64,000 nt of DNA from Streptomyces sp. NBC_01298. GTDB lineage: Bacteria > Actinomycetota > Actinomycetes > Streptomycetales > Streptomycetaceae. The stretch is taken from positions 5,890,001 to 5,954,000 of the forward strand of contig NZ_CP108414.1 in assembly GCF_035978755.1 (NCBI RefSeq). The letters run 5' to 3'. Both the position numbers and the translations under genes were made by a program. Below, in pieces: positions 24,570 through 33,936 of this stretch (positions are counted from its first letter, which is position 1; each line of letters opens with the position of its first letter). The notes under the pieces were generated by a model that had not been told where the DNA came from, searched no databases, and saw nothing but the letters and a program-made list of their open reading frames with translations.

Positions 24570-25980
24570 CCAAGCCGGTCTCCCGGAGGCCGGTGCGGCG
24601 GCGGCCACCGCCGCCGCACCGGCGCCGGGCCGGCGCCCCCGCAGGGAACTGGCCGCCGCCACCGTCGGCTCGGTCGTCGAGGCCTACGACTGGACCATCT
24701 ACGGCATCCTCGCCCCCTACTTCGCCGAGGCACTGTTCCCCGGCACCTCGCCCACCGCCAAACTCATCGCCGCCTACCTCGGCTTCGCCCTCGGCTTCCT
24801 GGTCCGCCCGCTGGGCAGCGTGCTCATCGGCCGCCTCACCGACACCCGCGGCCGGCGCTACGGACTGACCCTCACGGTCGGCCTGATCGCCGCCGGCTCC
24901 CTGTTCCTGGCCGTCGTCCCCGGCTACGCCTCCATCGGCCTGGCCGCTCCGCTCCTGGTGGTGGGGGCCCGGCTGGTGCAGGGCCTGTCGGTCGGGGCGG
25001 AGAACCCGAGCGTGGCCGCGTACGTCACCGAGACGGCGCCGGCCGGGCGCCGCTACTTCTACAGCGCCGTCTCCTACGGGGGAGTGGTACTGGGCAGCGC
25101 GCTCTCCTTCATCGTCATGAACCTCCTGCTCGGAGTGTTCGGCGAGAGCGGGGTCGAGGACGGGGCCTGGCGCCTCGGCTTCGTCTTCGGCGGGCTGCTC
25201 GGGCTGACCGCCCTGTGGATCCGGCGGGGCGCGGCGGAGAGCACCGTCTTCACCGCTGCCGCGGGCGGGGCCGCGCAGGGAGCGGCCCCGTCCGCGGGGA
25301 TGCCGCGGAAGGCGCCGGTCGTGAGGGCTCCGAGCCCCTGGCCGGTGCTGCGGGCCCATCTCCGGCGGCTCGCCGTGGTGTTCGCCATCACCTCCGGGGC
25401 CACCACCGCCTTCTACTTCGTCACCGTCGACTTCCCCTCGTACGCCGAGAGCGCCGGGGCCGCCGGCAAGGAGGAGACCTCCGCCGCGCTGCTCCTCGGC
25501 ATGGTGGCGCTCCTCGCGGCCATGCTCGGCGGCGGCAAGGCGGCCGACCGGATCGGGGCGCTGCCCGTCCTGCGGCTCGGCTTCGCCGGGCTCGCGCTGG
25601 GCACCGTACCGCTGCTGCTGGCCATGAACTCCGGACGGGTTCCCGTCCAACTGGTCACCGTGGTGCTGCTCTTCCTGCTGGGCCTCCCGCTCGCGGTGAG
25701 CAACGTCTTCGCGGGGCAGCTGTTCCCGCCGGCGGTGCGCGCCGTCGCCGTGGGCCTGCCCACCGCGGCCGCGATCAGCCTCTTCGGCGGCACGTTCCCG
25801 ATGCTCGCGGAGCTCCTGAGGTCGGCCGGCCTGGGCGCCTGGCTGCCGTGGTGGCCGGCACTGACCGCCGCGGTGGCGCTGGCCGCCTCATGGGCCGTAC
25901 ACGAACACCCCGGTAGCGAACACCCCGGTAGCGAACACCTCGGTAGCGAACAGCCTGTGTCCGTAACCCCTCATGCCTGA
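24556..25980 (+). CDS. MHS-type MFS transporter
   Basis: Encodes 474 aa with 12 predicted membrane segments after a polar Ala/Pro-rich N-terminus. VGSVVEAYDWTIYGILAPYF and GRLTDTRGRRYGLT are typical of the metabolite:H+ symporter branch (ShiA/KgtP/ProP-like). These usually import small organic or amino acids, so it may supply a precursor rather than export product. The C-terminus carries HPGSE repeats (25903-25947). Confidence 0.83.
   Translation: MTSIDQAGLPEAGAAAATAAAPAPGRRPRRELAAATVGSVVEAYDWTIYGILAPYFAEALFPGTSPTAKLIAAYLGFALGFLVRPLGSVLIGRLTDTRGRRYGLTLTVGLIAAGSLFLAVVPGYASIGLAAPLLVVGARLVQGLSVGAENPSVAAYVTETAPAGRRYFYSAVSYGGVVLGSALSFIVMNLLLGVFGESGVEDGAWRLGFVFGGLLGLTALWIRRGAAESTVFTAAAGGAAQGAAPSAGMPRKAPVVRAPSPWPVLRAHLRRLAVVFAITSGATTAFYFVTVDFPSYAESAGAAGKEETSAALLLGMVALLAAMLGGGKAADRIGALPVLRLGFAGLALGTVPLLLAMNSGRVPVQLVTVVLLFLLGLPLAVSNVFAGQLFPPAVRAVAVGLPTAAAISLFGGTFPMLAELLRSAGLGAWLPWWPALTAAVALAASWAVHEHPGSEHPGSEHLGSEQPVSVTPHA
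25903..25947 (+). repeat. Three in-frame 15-bp repeats in MFS tail
   Basis: Three units of GAACACCCCGGTAGC (the last with one change) encode EHPGS repeats at the cytoplasmic C-terminus. The unit length keeps the frame if copies are gained or lost. Confidence 0.8.
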
Positions 25981-25990
25981 GAAGGACGTC

Positions 25991-27340
25991 ATGACCGCAC
26001 TGCTCGAAGGACTCGACTCGCTGCTGCCGGCCCTCGAAGCCGACTACCGCGACCTGCACACCCACCCCGAACTCGCCTTCCAGGAGAAGCGGACGGCGGC
26101 CCTGGTCGCCGAGCGCCTCGCCGCCCAGGGCGGCTGGGAGATCACCACCGGCGTCGGCCGCACCGGCGTGGTCGCGGTCCTGGCCAACGGCGAGGGCCCG
26201 GTGGTCATGCTGCGCGCCGACATGGACGCGCTGCCCGTCAAGGAGGCCACCGGACTGCCGTACGCGAGCACCGAGACGGCCACCGACGAATCGGGCACCG
26301 AGGTCCCGGTGATGCACGCCTGCGGCCACGATCTGCACGTGGCCGCGCTCATCGGGTCCTGCGCCCTGTTCGCCCGTAACCGCGGGGCCTGGCGGGGCAC
26401 GGTCGTCGCCGTCTTCCAGCCGGGCGAGGAGAGCGGCTACGGAGCCCGCGAGATGGTCGAGGACGGGCTCTTCGAGCGCTTCCCGCGCCCCGACGTGATC
26501 CTCGGCTCGCACGTGGGACCCGGCCCCGTCGGGCTCGTCGCGACCTTGCCCGGCGTGGTCATGGGCGCCACCGACTCGATCACCGTCAAGCTCTTCGGGC
26601 GCGGCGGCCACGGCTCGAAGCCCGAGGCCGCGGTCGACCCCGTGGTGATGGCGGCCTCGCTGGTCCTGCGGCTCCAGACCGTGGTCTCCCGCGAGATCGC
26701 CGCCCAGGAACCGGTGGTGGTCACCGTCGGCAAACTGCACGCCGGCACCACCGCCGCGGTCATACCCGACACGGCCGAGCTGGGCATCAACGTGCGCACC
26801 AGCTCCGCGCCGGTCCGCGAGAAGGTCCTCGCGGCCGTCGAGCGCCTCGCCCGCGCCGAATCGGCGGCGGCGGGCGCGACCGCCGACCCGGAGATCACCT
26901 CCGTCTACCACCTGCCCATGACCGTCAACGACACCGCGGCCGCCGAGCGGGTGGCCGACGCCCACCGCGAGCACTTCGGGGCCGGCGCCGTCATGACGAT
27001 GGGCCCGACCACCGCCAGCGAGGACTTCGGGCTGCTCGCCACCGCCGCCCAGGTCCCCTCGGTGTACTGGTTCTACGGCGGCCTCGACCCGCAGGCCTTC
27101 GGGGAGGCCTTCGCGGCCGGCAAGCTGGAGGAGCTCCCGCAGAACCACTCCTCCACCTTCGCGCCCGTCGCCGGACCCGCGCTGTCCGTCGGCGTCCGCA
27201 CGATGGCCACGGCGGCACTGCCCTGGCTCGCCGCCGCTGCCGCTGCCGCTGCCGCTGCCGCTGCCTCTGCCTCTGCCTCTGCCTCTGCCTCCTCCTCCTC
27301 CGAGGGCGCCGACGCGGGTGAGGGGAGCGGGACGGAATGA
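25991..27340 (+). CDS. M20-family amidohydrolase/deacylase
   Basis: Encodes 449 aa. The ATG at 25991 is chosen because GAAGGA lies 4 bp upstream; an ATG at 25973 overlaps the MFS stop. Metal ligands and catalytic motifs are RADMDALPVKE, MHACGHDLHVA and FQPGEESGYGAREM. Family members remove acyl or aminoacyl groups from amino acids. In this cluster it could unmask a protected intermediate (inference). The last ~30 residues are a poly-Ala then Ala/Ser/Ser low-complexity tail encoded by a hexanucleotide microsatellite. Confidence 0.86.
   Translation: MTALLEGLDSLLPALEADYRDLHTHPELAFQEKRTAALVAERLAAQGGWEITTGVGRTGVVAVLANGEGPVVMLRADMDALPVKEATGLPYASTETATDESGTEVPVMHACGHDLHVAALIGSCALFARNRGAWRGTVVAVFQPGEESGYGAREMVEDGLFERFPRPDVILGSHVGPGPVGLVATLPGVVMGATDSITVKLFGRGGHGSKPEAAVDPVVMAASLVLRLQTVVSREIAAQEPVVVTVGKLHAGTTAAVIPDTAELGINVRTSSAPVREKVLAAVERLARAESAAAGATADPEITSVYHLPMTVNDTAAAERVADAHREHFGAGAVMTMGPTTASEDFGLLATAAQVPSVYWFYGGLDPQAFGEAFAAGKLEELPQNHSSTFAPVAGPALSVGVRTMATAALPWLAAAAAAAAAAAASASASASASSSSEGADAGEGSGTE
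27228..27303 (+). repeat. Coding hexanucleotide microsatellite
   Basis: (GCCGCT)n followed by (GCCTCT)n and then CCT/TCC runs encode the Ala/Ser tail of the M20 protein. Six-base slippage would change tail length without a frameshift. Confidence 0.85.
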
Positions 27341-28611
27341 GCACCGACCGGCCGCACATCATCGTCCTGCACCGCTGGCGGGACACCCACGCGCACTACG
27401 CCGACTACATCGACCACGGCTCCGCCCAGGTCACCTACGTCAGCACGGCGCTCGGCCGCGCCTCGTTACCCGAGGCCGCCGCCGCGGTCACCACCGTCGC
27501 CCTGACCGACGACCTGCCCGCCGTCCGCGCGGCCGTCACCGGCCTCGTGGCCCGCTTCGGCGCCCCGGCGCGGCTGATCGCCCTCAACGAGGGGGACCTG
27601 GACACGGCCGCGCTGATCCGCGAGGAGTTCGCGATCCCCGGCCAGCACACCGCCGAACTGGCCGTGTTCCGAGACAAGCTGACCATGTGCCGCACGGCCG
27701 AGGCCGCCGGCCTGCCGGTGCCCGCCTTCGCCCCCGCGCCGGACCCGGCCGCCGTGCTCGCCTTCGGCGAGGCCCACGGCTGGCCGCTGGTCGTCAAGCC
27801 GCACCGCGGCACCGCCAGCCGGGGCGTGGTCCAGATCGACTCCGCCGCCGAACTGGCGGAACTGGGCTCCCTGGCCGCCGCCCTGGCCGCCGAACCGCAC
27901 CTCGTCCAGAGCTACGTGGACGGGCCCATCCTGCACATCGACGGGCTGTGGGAGGGCGATTCGCTCGGCAGCTGGACCGTCTCGCGCTACGTGGGCGGCA
28001 CCTGCGCCGACTTCACCCAGGGCACCTGGCTCGGCTCCGTGGAGGAGGACGAACCCGCGCTGCTGGAGGCGGTGGAGGCCTTCGCCGCCGCGGTCGGCCC
28101 CGCCCTCGGCGGTTCGCAGCCCTGGGTCTTCCATCTGGAGGCCTTCGTCACCCCGGCGCCCGGCGGCGGGCCCGCGCTGGTCTTCCTGGAGTGCGGGGCC
28201 CGGGTGGGCGGCGGGGAGATCCCCTTCACCTGGCGCGACGTCCACGAAGTCGACCTGATGGCCGCCGCCGTGGACATCCAGCTCGGCCTGACCCCGGTCC
28301 TGCCGCCGCTCAAGACCGGCGAGGTCGGCGGCTACCTGCTGCTCCCGCTCCCGGTGCCCGCCCCCTGCCGCGTCGAAGCGGCCGGCTGGGTACGGGAACC
28401 CGCGCCGGGCCGCCTCCCGTACGCCGTCAAGCACACCCCGGTCGGCTCCACGGCCCCGGCGATCAGCGGCTACGAGCACGTCGGCACCCGCTTCCGCTTC
28501 CGCGGCGCCACCACCCGGGAGGTCGAGGCCGCCATCACCGAGTCCGCGAACTCCTTCCGGCTGACCTGCGTACCGGTCGGCGCCCCGCCCGCCGACGGCC
28601 CGACGGGCTGA
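27337..28611 (+). CDS. ATP-grasp ligase with TTA codon
   Basis: Encodes 424 aa; the ATG overlaps the M20 stop by 4 bp. ATP-grasp features: PLVVKPHRGTASRGVVQIDS (nucleotide-binding loop), LVQSYVDGPILHIDG and ECGARVGGGEIP (metal-binding Glu/Arg). It resembles L-amino-acid ligases that join an amino acid carboxylate to an amine via an acyl phosphate. A TTA codon at 27466-27468 makes its translation potentially bldA-dependent. The substrate is not deducible. Confidence 0.87.
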   Translation: MSTDRPHIIVLHRWRDTHAHYADYIDHGSAQVTYVSTALGRASLPEAAAAVTTVALTDDLPAVRAAVTGLVARFGAPARLIALNEGDLDTAALIREEFAIPGQHTAELAVFRDKLTMCRTAEAAGLPVPAFAPAPDPAAVLAFGEAHGWPLVVKPHRGTASRGVVQIDSAAELAELGSLAAALAAEPHLVQSYVDGPILHIDGLWEGDSLGSWTVSRYVGGTCADFTQGTWLGSVEEDEPALLEAVEAFAAAVGPALGGSQPWVFHLEAFVTPAPGGGPALVFLECGARVGGGEIPFTWRDVHEVDLMAAAVDIQLGLTPVLPPLKTGEVGGYLLLPLPVPAPCRVEAAGWVREPAPGRLPYAVKHTPVGSTAPAISGYEHVGTRFRFRGATTREVEAAITESANSFRLTCVPVGAPPADGPTG

Positions 28612-28687
28612 CCCCCCCCACACGTCTCGCACCCCCTGTTCTCCGGGGCGAACCCGCTCCACGCCCCGTACCGGAAAGGAATCCACC

Positions 28688-31309
28688 GTGGTCTTCACGA
28701 CCTCCGAACGCCAGCGCGTCATCCTCGTAGGCAGCCGCATACAGCAGTACCGGGAATACGCCCTGGCCTCCCTCGCCCAGCACTACGAGGTGACCCTCGT
28801 CGCGCCGGAGGCCCCCACCTGGCAGGCCCGTTACGTGGAGACCCACCGGATCGCCGACACCACGGACGCGGCCAAGCTGTACGCCCCGGTCGCCGACCTG
28901 CGCGGCGAGGTCGCCGACGCCGCGATCGTCACCTGGGACGAGTGGTCGCTGGTCGCCGTCTCCTCGGTCGCCAAGAAGCTCGGCATGCGGGCCATGGACC
29001 CGGCGGCCGCCAAGATCTGCCGCGACAAGTACGCCACCCGCCAGGCCCTGGAAGCCGCCGGGATGGCCGCCGTGCGCTACGTCCCGGCCACCACCGAGGA
29101 CGAGGCCGTCGCCGCCGCCGAGTCCATCGGCTTCCCCGTCGTCGTCAAGCCCCGCACCCTCGGCGGCAGCTTCGGCGTGATGATGGCCCGCGACGTGGAC
29201 GGCCTGCGCCGGGCCTTCCGGCTCGCCTCCACCAGCCGGCTGCGCGGCGCCGGCACCACTGCCTCGGTCCTGATCGAGGAGTTCATCGAAGGCCCCGAAC
29301 TGAGCGTGGACAGCGTCGTCGTGGACGGCCTGGCCACCCCCGTCTGCGTGGCCCGCAAGCGCCTCGGCGCCCACCCGTACTTCGAAGAGGTCGGCCACCT
29401 GGTCACCGACTGGCGCCACGAGCCCTGGGCCGACGCCGTCACCCAGCTCGTCCAGGACTCGCACCGCGCCGCCGGAGTCGACTACGGGGTCACCCACACC
29501 GAACTGCGCGTCGCCGCCGAGGGCCCCCGCCTGATCGAGCTCAACGGCCGCCTCGGCGGCGACCTCATCCCGCACCTGAACAAGCTCGCCACCGGCGTGG
29601 ACCTGCCGCTGGCCGCCGCCAGGATCGCCTTCGAGGAGACCCCGGACGTCACCCCGACCCGAGCCCTCAGCGCCGAGGTCCGCTTCCTCTACCCGGCCTA
29701 CGACGGCGCCGTCGACCGCGTCGTCCTGCCCGCCCCCGAGGACGTCGAGGACCTGGCCGAGGCCGTCGCCCTGGTCGAGCCCGGCGACGAGCTGCTGCTC
29801 CCGCCCCGCGGCCTCACCCCCCGCTCCGCCGCGCTCATCGCGGTCGGCGAGACCCCGGCCCGCACCCGCCGCGCCCTGGACCGCGCCGAGGCGCTCTCGC
29901 GTACGGAGGTCTCCGGTGTCGCCGCGCACCGGCTCGGCGCCCGCGTCGAGAACGCCGTGACCCGCCGCTTCTTCGACCACGAGCGCACCGCCGCCCGCCA
30001 GACCGTCTCCGGCGTCCGGGGCGTGGAGTGGTTCCGCTACGGAGCCGGCGGCGGCGAGGGGCTCAACCGCCCCGTCTTCCTCAGCGAGGCCGACGTCACG
30101 GGCCTGGAGAACGACCTGAACGGCCTCTTCGAACTGCTCAAGGCGGTGCCCGCCCGGCTCTTCGGCGGCGACCTGCGCGCCTTCGCCACCGCCGTCGGGA
30201 TGTCGCCCACCCAGGCCGACCTGGTCCTGCGCGGCTCCGTGGACGAGCTCGCCCCGCTCTCCCGCGCCGACCTGTACCGCGAGACCGGCGGCTTCCGCGT
30301 CATGGAACTCAACACCGGCTCCTCGCTGGGCGGCTGGCAGATGGGCGAGTTCGCCCGCGCCCTGATCCAGGACGCCGAGTTCGCCGAGTTCGCGGCAGCC
30401 GAGGGCCTGGTCTACCCCGACCCGCTCGCCCGCATCACCGAGGTGCTGCGCCGCCAGGCCCCCTCCCTCGAGGGCATCGAGCGGCCGCTGCTGGCGATCA
30501 CCGACTGGCCCGAGGGCTTCGAGAAGTCCAAGTGCTGGATGGAGTTCGTCGTCCCGGCCTTCGAACGGCTCGGCTTCGAGACCGTCGTCTGCCACCTCGG
30601 CGACTTCGCCTACGAGAACGGCAAGGTCCTGCACGCCGGCCGCGAGGTCGATGTCGTCTACCGGATGTTCCTGCCCGGCGAAATGCCCGACGAGCCCCGC
30701 ACCTACGACCTCGTCAACCCGCTCCTCGACGCCGTCGAGGCCGGCACGGTCGAACTGTTCGCCCCGCTCGACTGCGAGCTGTACGGCAACAAGGGCAGCC
30801 TCGCGATGCTCAGCGACGAGCGCAACCGCGCCGTCTTCACCGAGGCCGAGCGCGAGCTGATCGACCGGATCCTGCCCTGGACCCGCTTCGTCCGCGACGA
30901 GAAGGTCACCTTCGGCGGCGAGAAGATCGACCTGCTGCCCTACGCCATCGCCAACAAGGACCACCTGGTCCTCAAACCCACCCTGCTCTACGGCGGCGTC
31001 GGCGTGACCCCCGGCTGGACCACCGACCAGAAGGAATGGGTCGCCACGCTCCGCCAGGCCGTCGACGGCCCGTACGTCCTCCAGCACCGCCTGCTGCCGA
31101 CCACCGAGCGGTTCCTCTCCGAGGACGGCGAGACCTGCGAGGACATGGCCGTCGCCTACGGAACGCTGATGGTCGACGGACGCTACGCCGGCACCCTGGC
31201 CCGCGGCGTCACCGACCCGGCCGTCGGCATCGTGAGCATGCTGCGCGGTGCCCAGATCGGCTGCGCGTTCCACGTCGACCCGGCCGCCGAGGGAGTGGAA
31301 GCCAAGTGA
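28688..31309 (+). CDS. Double ATP-grasp protein, canonical plus permuted
   Basis: Encodes 873 aa. Residues 1-~410 form a canonical ATP-grasp ligase (VVVKPRTLGGSFGVMMARD at ~151-169; IEEFIEGPELSVDS; IELNGRLGGDL near 285). Residues ~430-873 form a second module in which the metal-binding-like motif FRVMELNTGSSLGGW (~537) precedes the lysine motif LKPTLLYGGVGV (~761). That order is reversed, as in circularly permuted ATP-grasp proteins. The chain could make two successive bonds. It is preceded by AAAGGAA and overlaps the next gene by 4 bp. The family pairing is unusual; no characterised homolog recognised. Confidence 0.82.
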   Translation: MVFTTSERQRVILVGSRIQQYREYALASLAQHYEVTLVAPEAPTWQARYVETHRIADTTDAAKLYAPVADLRGEVADAAIVTWDEWSLVAVSSVAKKLGMRAMDPAAAKICRDKYATRQALEAAGMAAVRYVPATTEDEAVAAAESIGFPVVVKPRTLGGSFGVMMARDVDGLRRAFRLASTSRLRGAGTTASVLIEEFIEGPELSVDSVVVDGLATPVCVARKRLGAHPYFEEVGHLVTDWRHEPWADAVTQLVQDSHRAAGVDYGVTHTELRVAAEGPRLIELNGRLGGDLIPHLNKLATGVDLPLAAARIAFEETPDVTPTRALSAEVRFLYPAYDGAVDRVVLPAPEDVEDLAEAVALVEPGDELLLPPRGLTPRSAALIAVGETPARTRRALDRAEALSRTEVSGVAAHRLGARVENAVTRRFFDHERTAARQTVSGVRGVEWFRYGAGGGEGLNRPVFLSEADVTGLENDLNGLFELLKAVPARLFGGDLRAFATAVGMSPTQADLVLRGSVDELAPLSRADLYRETGGFRVMELNTGSSLGGWQMGEFARALIQDAEFAEFAAAEGLVYPDPLARITEVLRRQAPSLEGIERPLLAITDWPEGFEKSKCWMEFVVPAFERLGFETVVCHLGDFAYENGKVLHAGREVDVVYRMFLPGEMPDEPRTYDLVNPLLDAVEAGTVELFAPLDCELYGNKGSLAMLSDERNRAVFTEAERELIDRILPWTRFVRDEKVTFGGEKIDLLPYAIANKDHLVLKPTLLYGGVGVTPGWTTDQKEWVATLRQAVDGPYVLQHRLLPTTERFLSEDGETCEDMAVAYGTLMVDGRYAGTLARGVTDPAVGIVSMLRGAQIGCAFHVDPAAEGVEAK

Positions 31310-32646
31310 CCGACATCGGGAACGGGGCCGCCGAGCCGGTGGAGGAGACGGCGGCCGCGGCACCGGCCGCCGCCGCCCCCGCCACGCTCTGGCGGGACCC
31401 GGAGTTCCTCAAGTTCTGGTCCGGGGAGGCGATCTCACAGGTCGGGGCCCAGGTCACGACCCTGGCGCTGCCGCTCACCGCGGTGCTCACGCTCGACGCC
31501 AGCTCCTCCCAGGTGGGCTTCGTCAACGCGGCCTCCTACGCCCCGTTCCTGATGGTCACCCTCCTGGTCGGCGTATGGGTCGACCGGGTGCGGCGCAGGC
31601 CCCTGATGATCATGGCCAACATAGGGCGGGCGCTGCTGGTCAGCGCGGTGCCGCTGCTGGCCGTGCTCGACCTGCTCCGCATCGAGCACGTGTACGTCGC
31701 CGCGCTGCTCGTGGGCACCCTCACGGTGGTCTTCGACGTCTCCTACCAGTCGTACCTGCCGACCCTGGTCGGCAAGCAGCACCTGGTGGAGGGCAACAGC
31801 AAGCTCCAGGGCACCAGTTCGCTGGCCCAGATCGGCGGGCCGGGCCTCGCCGGCCTGCTCATCGGCTGGGTCACCGCCCCCTACGCGCTGCTGATCAACG
31901 GGGTCTCGTACCTCGTCTCCGTGCTCACCCTGCTCGCGGTGCGGCGCGTCGAGCCGGAGCCGGTGCCCCAGCAGGAGCGCACCGGGATCCGGACCAGCAT
32001 CGCCGAGGGCATCCGGATCATCTGGGACAGCGCCCACCTGCGGGCCTGCGCCCTCCAGTCCGGGCTCTACAACCTCTGCTGGATGTCCCTCCAGACGGTG
32101 TTCGTGCTCTACGCCGCTCGCACGCTCGGCATCTCGCCCGGCGGCATCGGCCTGCTGCTGGGCACCGGGGCGGTCGGCTCGCTGGCCGGCTCGATGCTCG
32201 CGCAATGGCTCAAGCGCAGGATCGGTCTCGGCCGCGCCATCCTGGCGGCGCTGCTGCTGTGCTGCCTGGCCCCCGTGGCCATCCCGGCGGCCCCGGCGAA
32301 CGGCGGGGCGCTCTCGCTGGCCCTGTTCGTCGCCGCCTTCGGCCTGATCGGGGCCGGCGGCACCATGGCCAACATCCACATCATCAGCCTGCGCCAGTCC
32401 ATGACCCCGGACCACCTGCTGGGCCGCATGAACGCCGGCTACCGCTTCGTCTCCTGGGGGACGCTCCCGCTCGGCGCCCTGCTGGGCGGCTGGCTCGGCG
32501 ACCTCATCGGGCTGCGCGAGACGCTGTTCGTCACGGCCGGGCTGTTCCTGACCGCCGTCCTGGTGGTCCTCAACTCGCCGGTGTGGCGCCTGAAGGAGTT
32601 CCCGCCCCAGCTCGTCGCGCAGCCCCGGAAGGTGGACGCAAGGTGA
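31306..32646 (+). CDS. MFS exporter
   Basis: Encodes 446 aa from the GTG at 31306, overlapping the previous stop by 4 bp. WRDPEFLKFWSGEAISQVGA, the loop GVWVDRVRRRPLMIMANIGR and about 12 membrane segments match MFS drug/enterobactin-exporter-type proteins (MFS_3). It is probably the product exporter or self-resistance pump of the cluster, whereas the MHS-type protein at 24556 looks more like an importer. Confidence 0.88.
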   Translation: MTDIGNGAAEPVEETAAAAPAAAAPATLWRDPEFLKFWSGEAISQVGAQVTTLALPLTAVLTLDASSSQVGFVNAASYAPFLMVTLLVGVWVDRVRRRPLMIMANIGRALLVSAVPLLAVLDLLRIEHVYVAALLVGTLTVVFDVSYQSYLPTLVGKQHLVEGNSKLQGTSSLAQIGGPGLAGLLIGWVTAPYALLINGVSYLVSVLTLLAVRRVEPEPVPQQERTGIRTSIAEGIRIIWDSAHLRACALQSGLYNLCWMSLQTVFVLYAARTLGISPGGIGLLLGTGAVGSLAGSMLAQWLKRRIGLGRAILAALLLCCLAPVAIPAAPANGGALSLALFVAAFGLIGAGGTMANIHIISLRQSMTPDHLLGRMNAGYRFVSWGTLPLGALLGGWLGDLIGLRETLFVTAGLFLTAVLVVLNSPVWRLKEFPPQLVAQPRKVDAR

Positions 32647-33869
32647 CCCCCGTACAGCAACCGCCCGCCATCGGGAGCCTGCTCGCCCGCCGCACCGGCT
32701 GGGGCCGCTCCGACGCGGTGAGCCGGATCCTGGCGGCCGCCGCCGCCCCCGGGGTGCTCTCGATGGCCGGCGGGATCCCGGCCCCCGACAGCTTCCCCGT
32801 GGCCCGGCTCGCCGAGGCCACCGACCGGCTGTTCGCCGGGTCGGCCGGGTCCGCGGTACGTGCGCTCCAGTACGCCCCCACGGACGGCATCGCCCCGCTG
32901 CGCGAGCTGATCGCGGCCCGGGCGAGCGCGACGGGGTCCACCGTCGGACCCGACCGGGTGATGGTCACCGCGGGCAGCCAGCAGGGCCTGGACCTCGTCG
33001 CCCAGACCCTGATCGACGAGGGCGACGAGGTGGCCCTGGACGATCCGAGCTACCTGGGCGCCGTGCAGGTCTTCCGGCGGGCCGGCGCCCGGCTGCTGCC
33101 GGTGCCCGGTGACGCGGAGGGGATGCGCACCGACGTACTGGAGCAGCGGCTCCTCGCCGGGGCCCGGCCCAAGCTGGTCTATGTCGTACCGCACTTCCAC
33201 AACCCCACCGGAGCCGTGCTCTGCGAGGAGCGGCGCCGCCACCTGGCCGCGCTGGCCGAGCGGTTCGGCTTCGTGATCGTCGAGGACGACCCCTACGGGG
33301 ACCTGGCCTTCGAGGGGGGCAGGCTGCCGTCCACCGACGTCCACAGCGGACGCGTGGTCCGGCTCATGAGCCTCTCCAAGACGGTCTGCCCGGGGCTGCG
33401 GGTGGCCGGCCTGGTCGCCCCGGCCGAGCTGATCGGGGAACTGGTCGCCGCCAAACAGTGCGGGGACCTGCAGACCAACACCTTCGGCCAGTACCTCCTC
33501 GCCGACCTGCTCGGGGACCCGGAGTTCCTGCCGACCCATCTGGCGGGCCTGCGCACGCTGTACGGCGGCCGGGCCCGCGCCATGGAGGCGCTGCTGCGCG
33601 AGCAACTGCCCTGGCTGGACTTCGAACGGCCGCGCGGCGGCCTCTTCTTCTGGTGCCGGCTGACCGACCCCCGGGTCGGCTCGGACGCGCTCTACGCGCA
33701 CGCGCTGGCGCAGGGCGTCGCCATCGTGCCCGGCACGCCCTTCTGCATCGACGAGGACGGCTCGCGGGTCCTGCGGCTGTCCTTCGCCTCCCTGGACGGC
33801 GCGCAGCGCCGGGAAGGCGTCTCCCGTCTGGCCGCGGCCTGGGAGAAGGCACTGGCCGACGGGGTGTGA
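32643..33869 (+). CDS. Fold-type I PLP aminotransferase
   Basis: Encodes 408 aa; the GTG overlaps the MFS stop. Typical class I/II features: QYAPTDGIAPLRELIAAR, VTAGSQQGLDL, HFHNPTGAVL, EDDPYGDLAF and the Schiff-base Lys in MSLSKTVCPGLRVAG. It resembles 2-aminoadipate/LysN or MocR-type aminotransferase domains but lacks a GntR DNA-binding domain. It is likely to transaminate a pathway amino acid or keto acid. Confidence 0.88.
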   Translation: MTPVQQPPAIGSLLARRTGWGRSDAVSRILAAAAAPGVLSMAGGIPAPDSFPVARLAEATDRLFAGSAGSAVRALQYAPTDGIAPLRELIAARASATGSTVGPDRVMVTAGSQQGLDLVAQTLIDEGDEVALDDPSYLGAVQVFRRAGARLLPVPGDAEGMRTDVLEQRLLAGARPKLVYVVPHFHNPTGAVLCEERRRHLAALAERFGFVIVEDDPYGDLAFEGGRLPSTDVHSGRVVRLMSLSKTVCPGLRVAGLVAPAELIGELVAAKQCGDLQTNTFGQYLLADLLGDPEFLPTHLAGLRTLYGGRARAMEALLREQLPWLDFERPRGGLFFWCRLTDPRVGSDALYAHALAQGVAIVPGTPFCIDEDGSRVLRLSFASLDGAQRREGVSRLAAAWEKALADGV

Positions 33870-33936
33870 TCCACCCCGTCGGGCGGGCCGCGCATGCGCA
33901 CCGTCTTTTTCCTCCACACCCCCAAGGAGCAAGACC

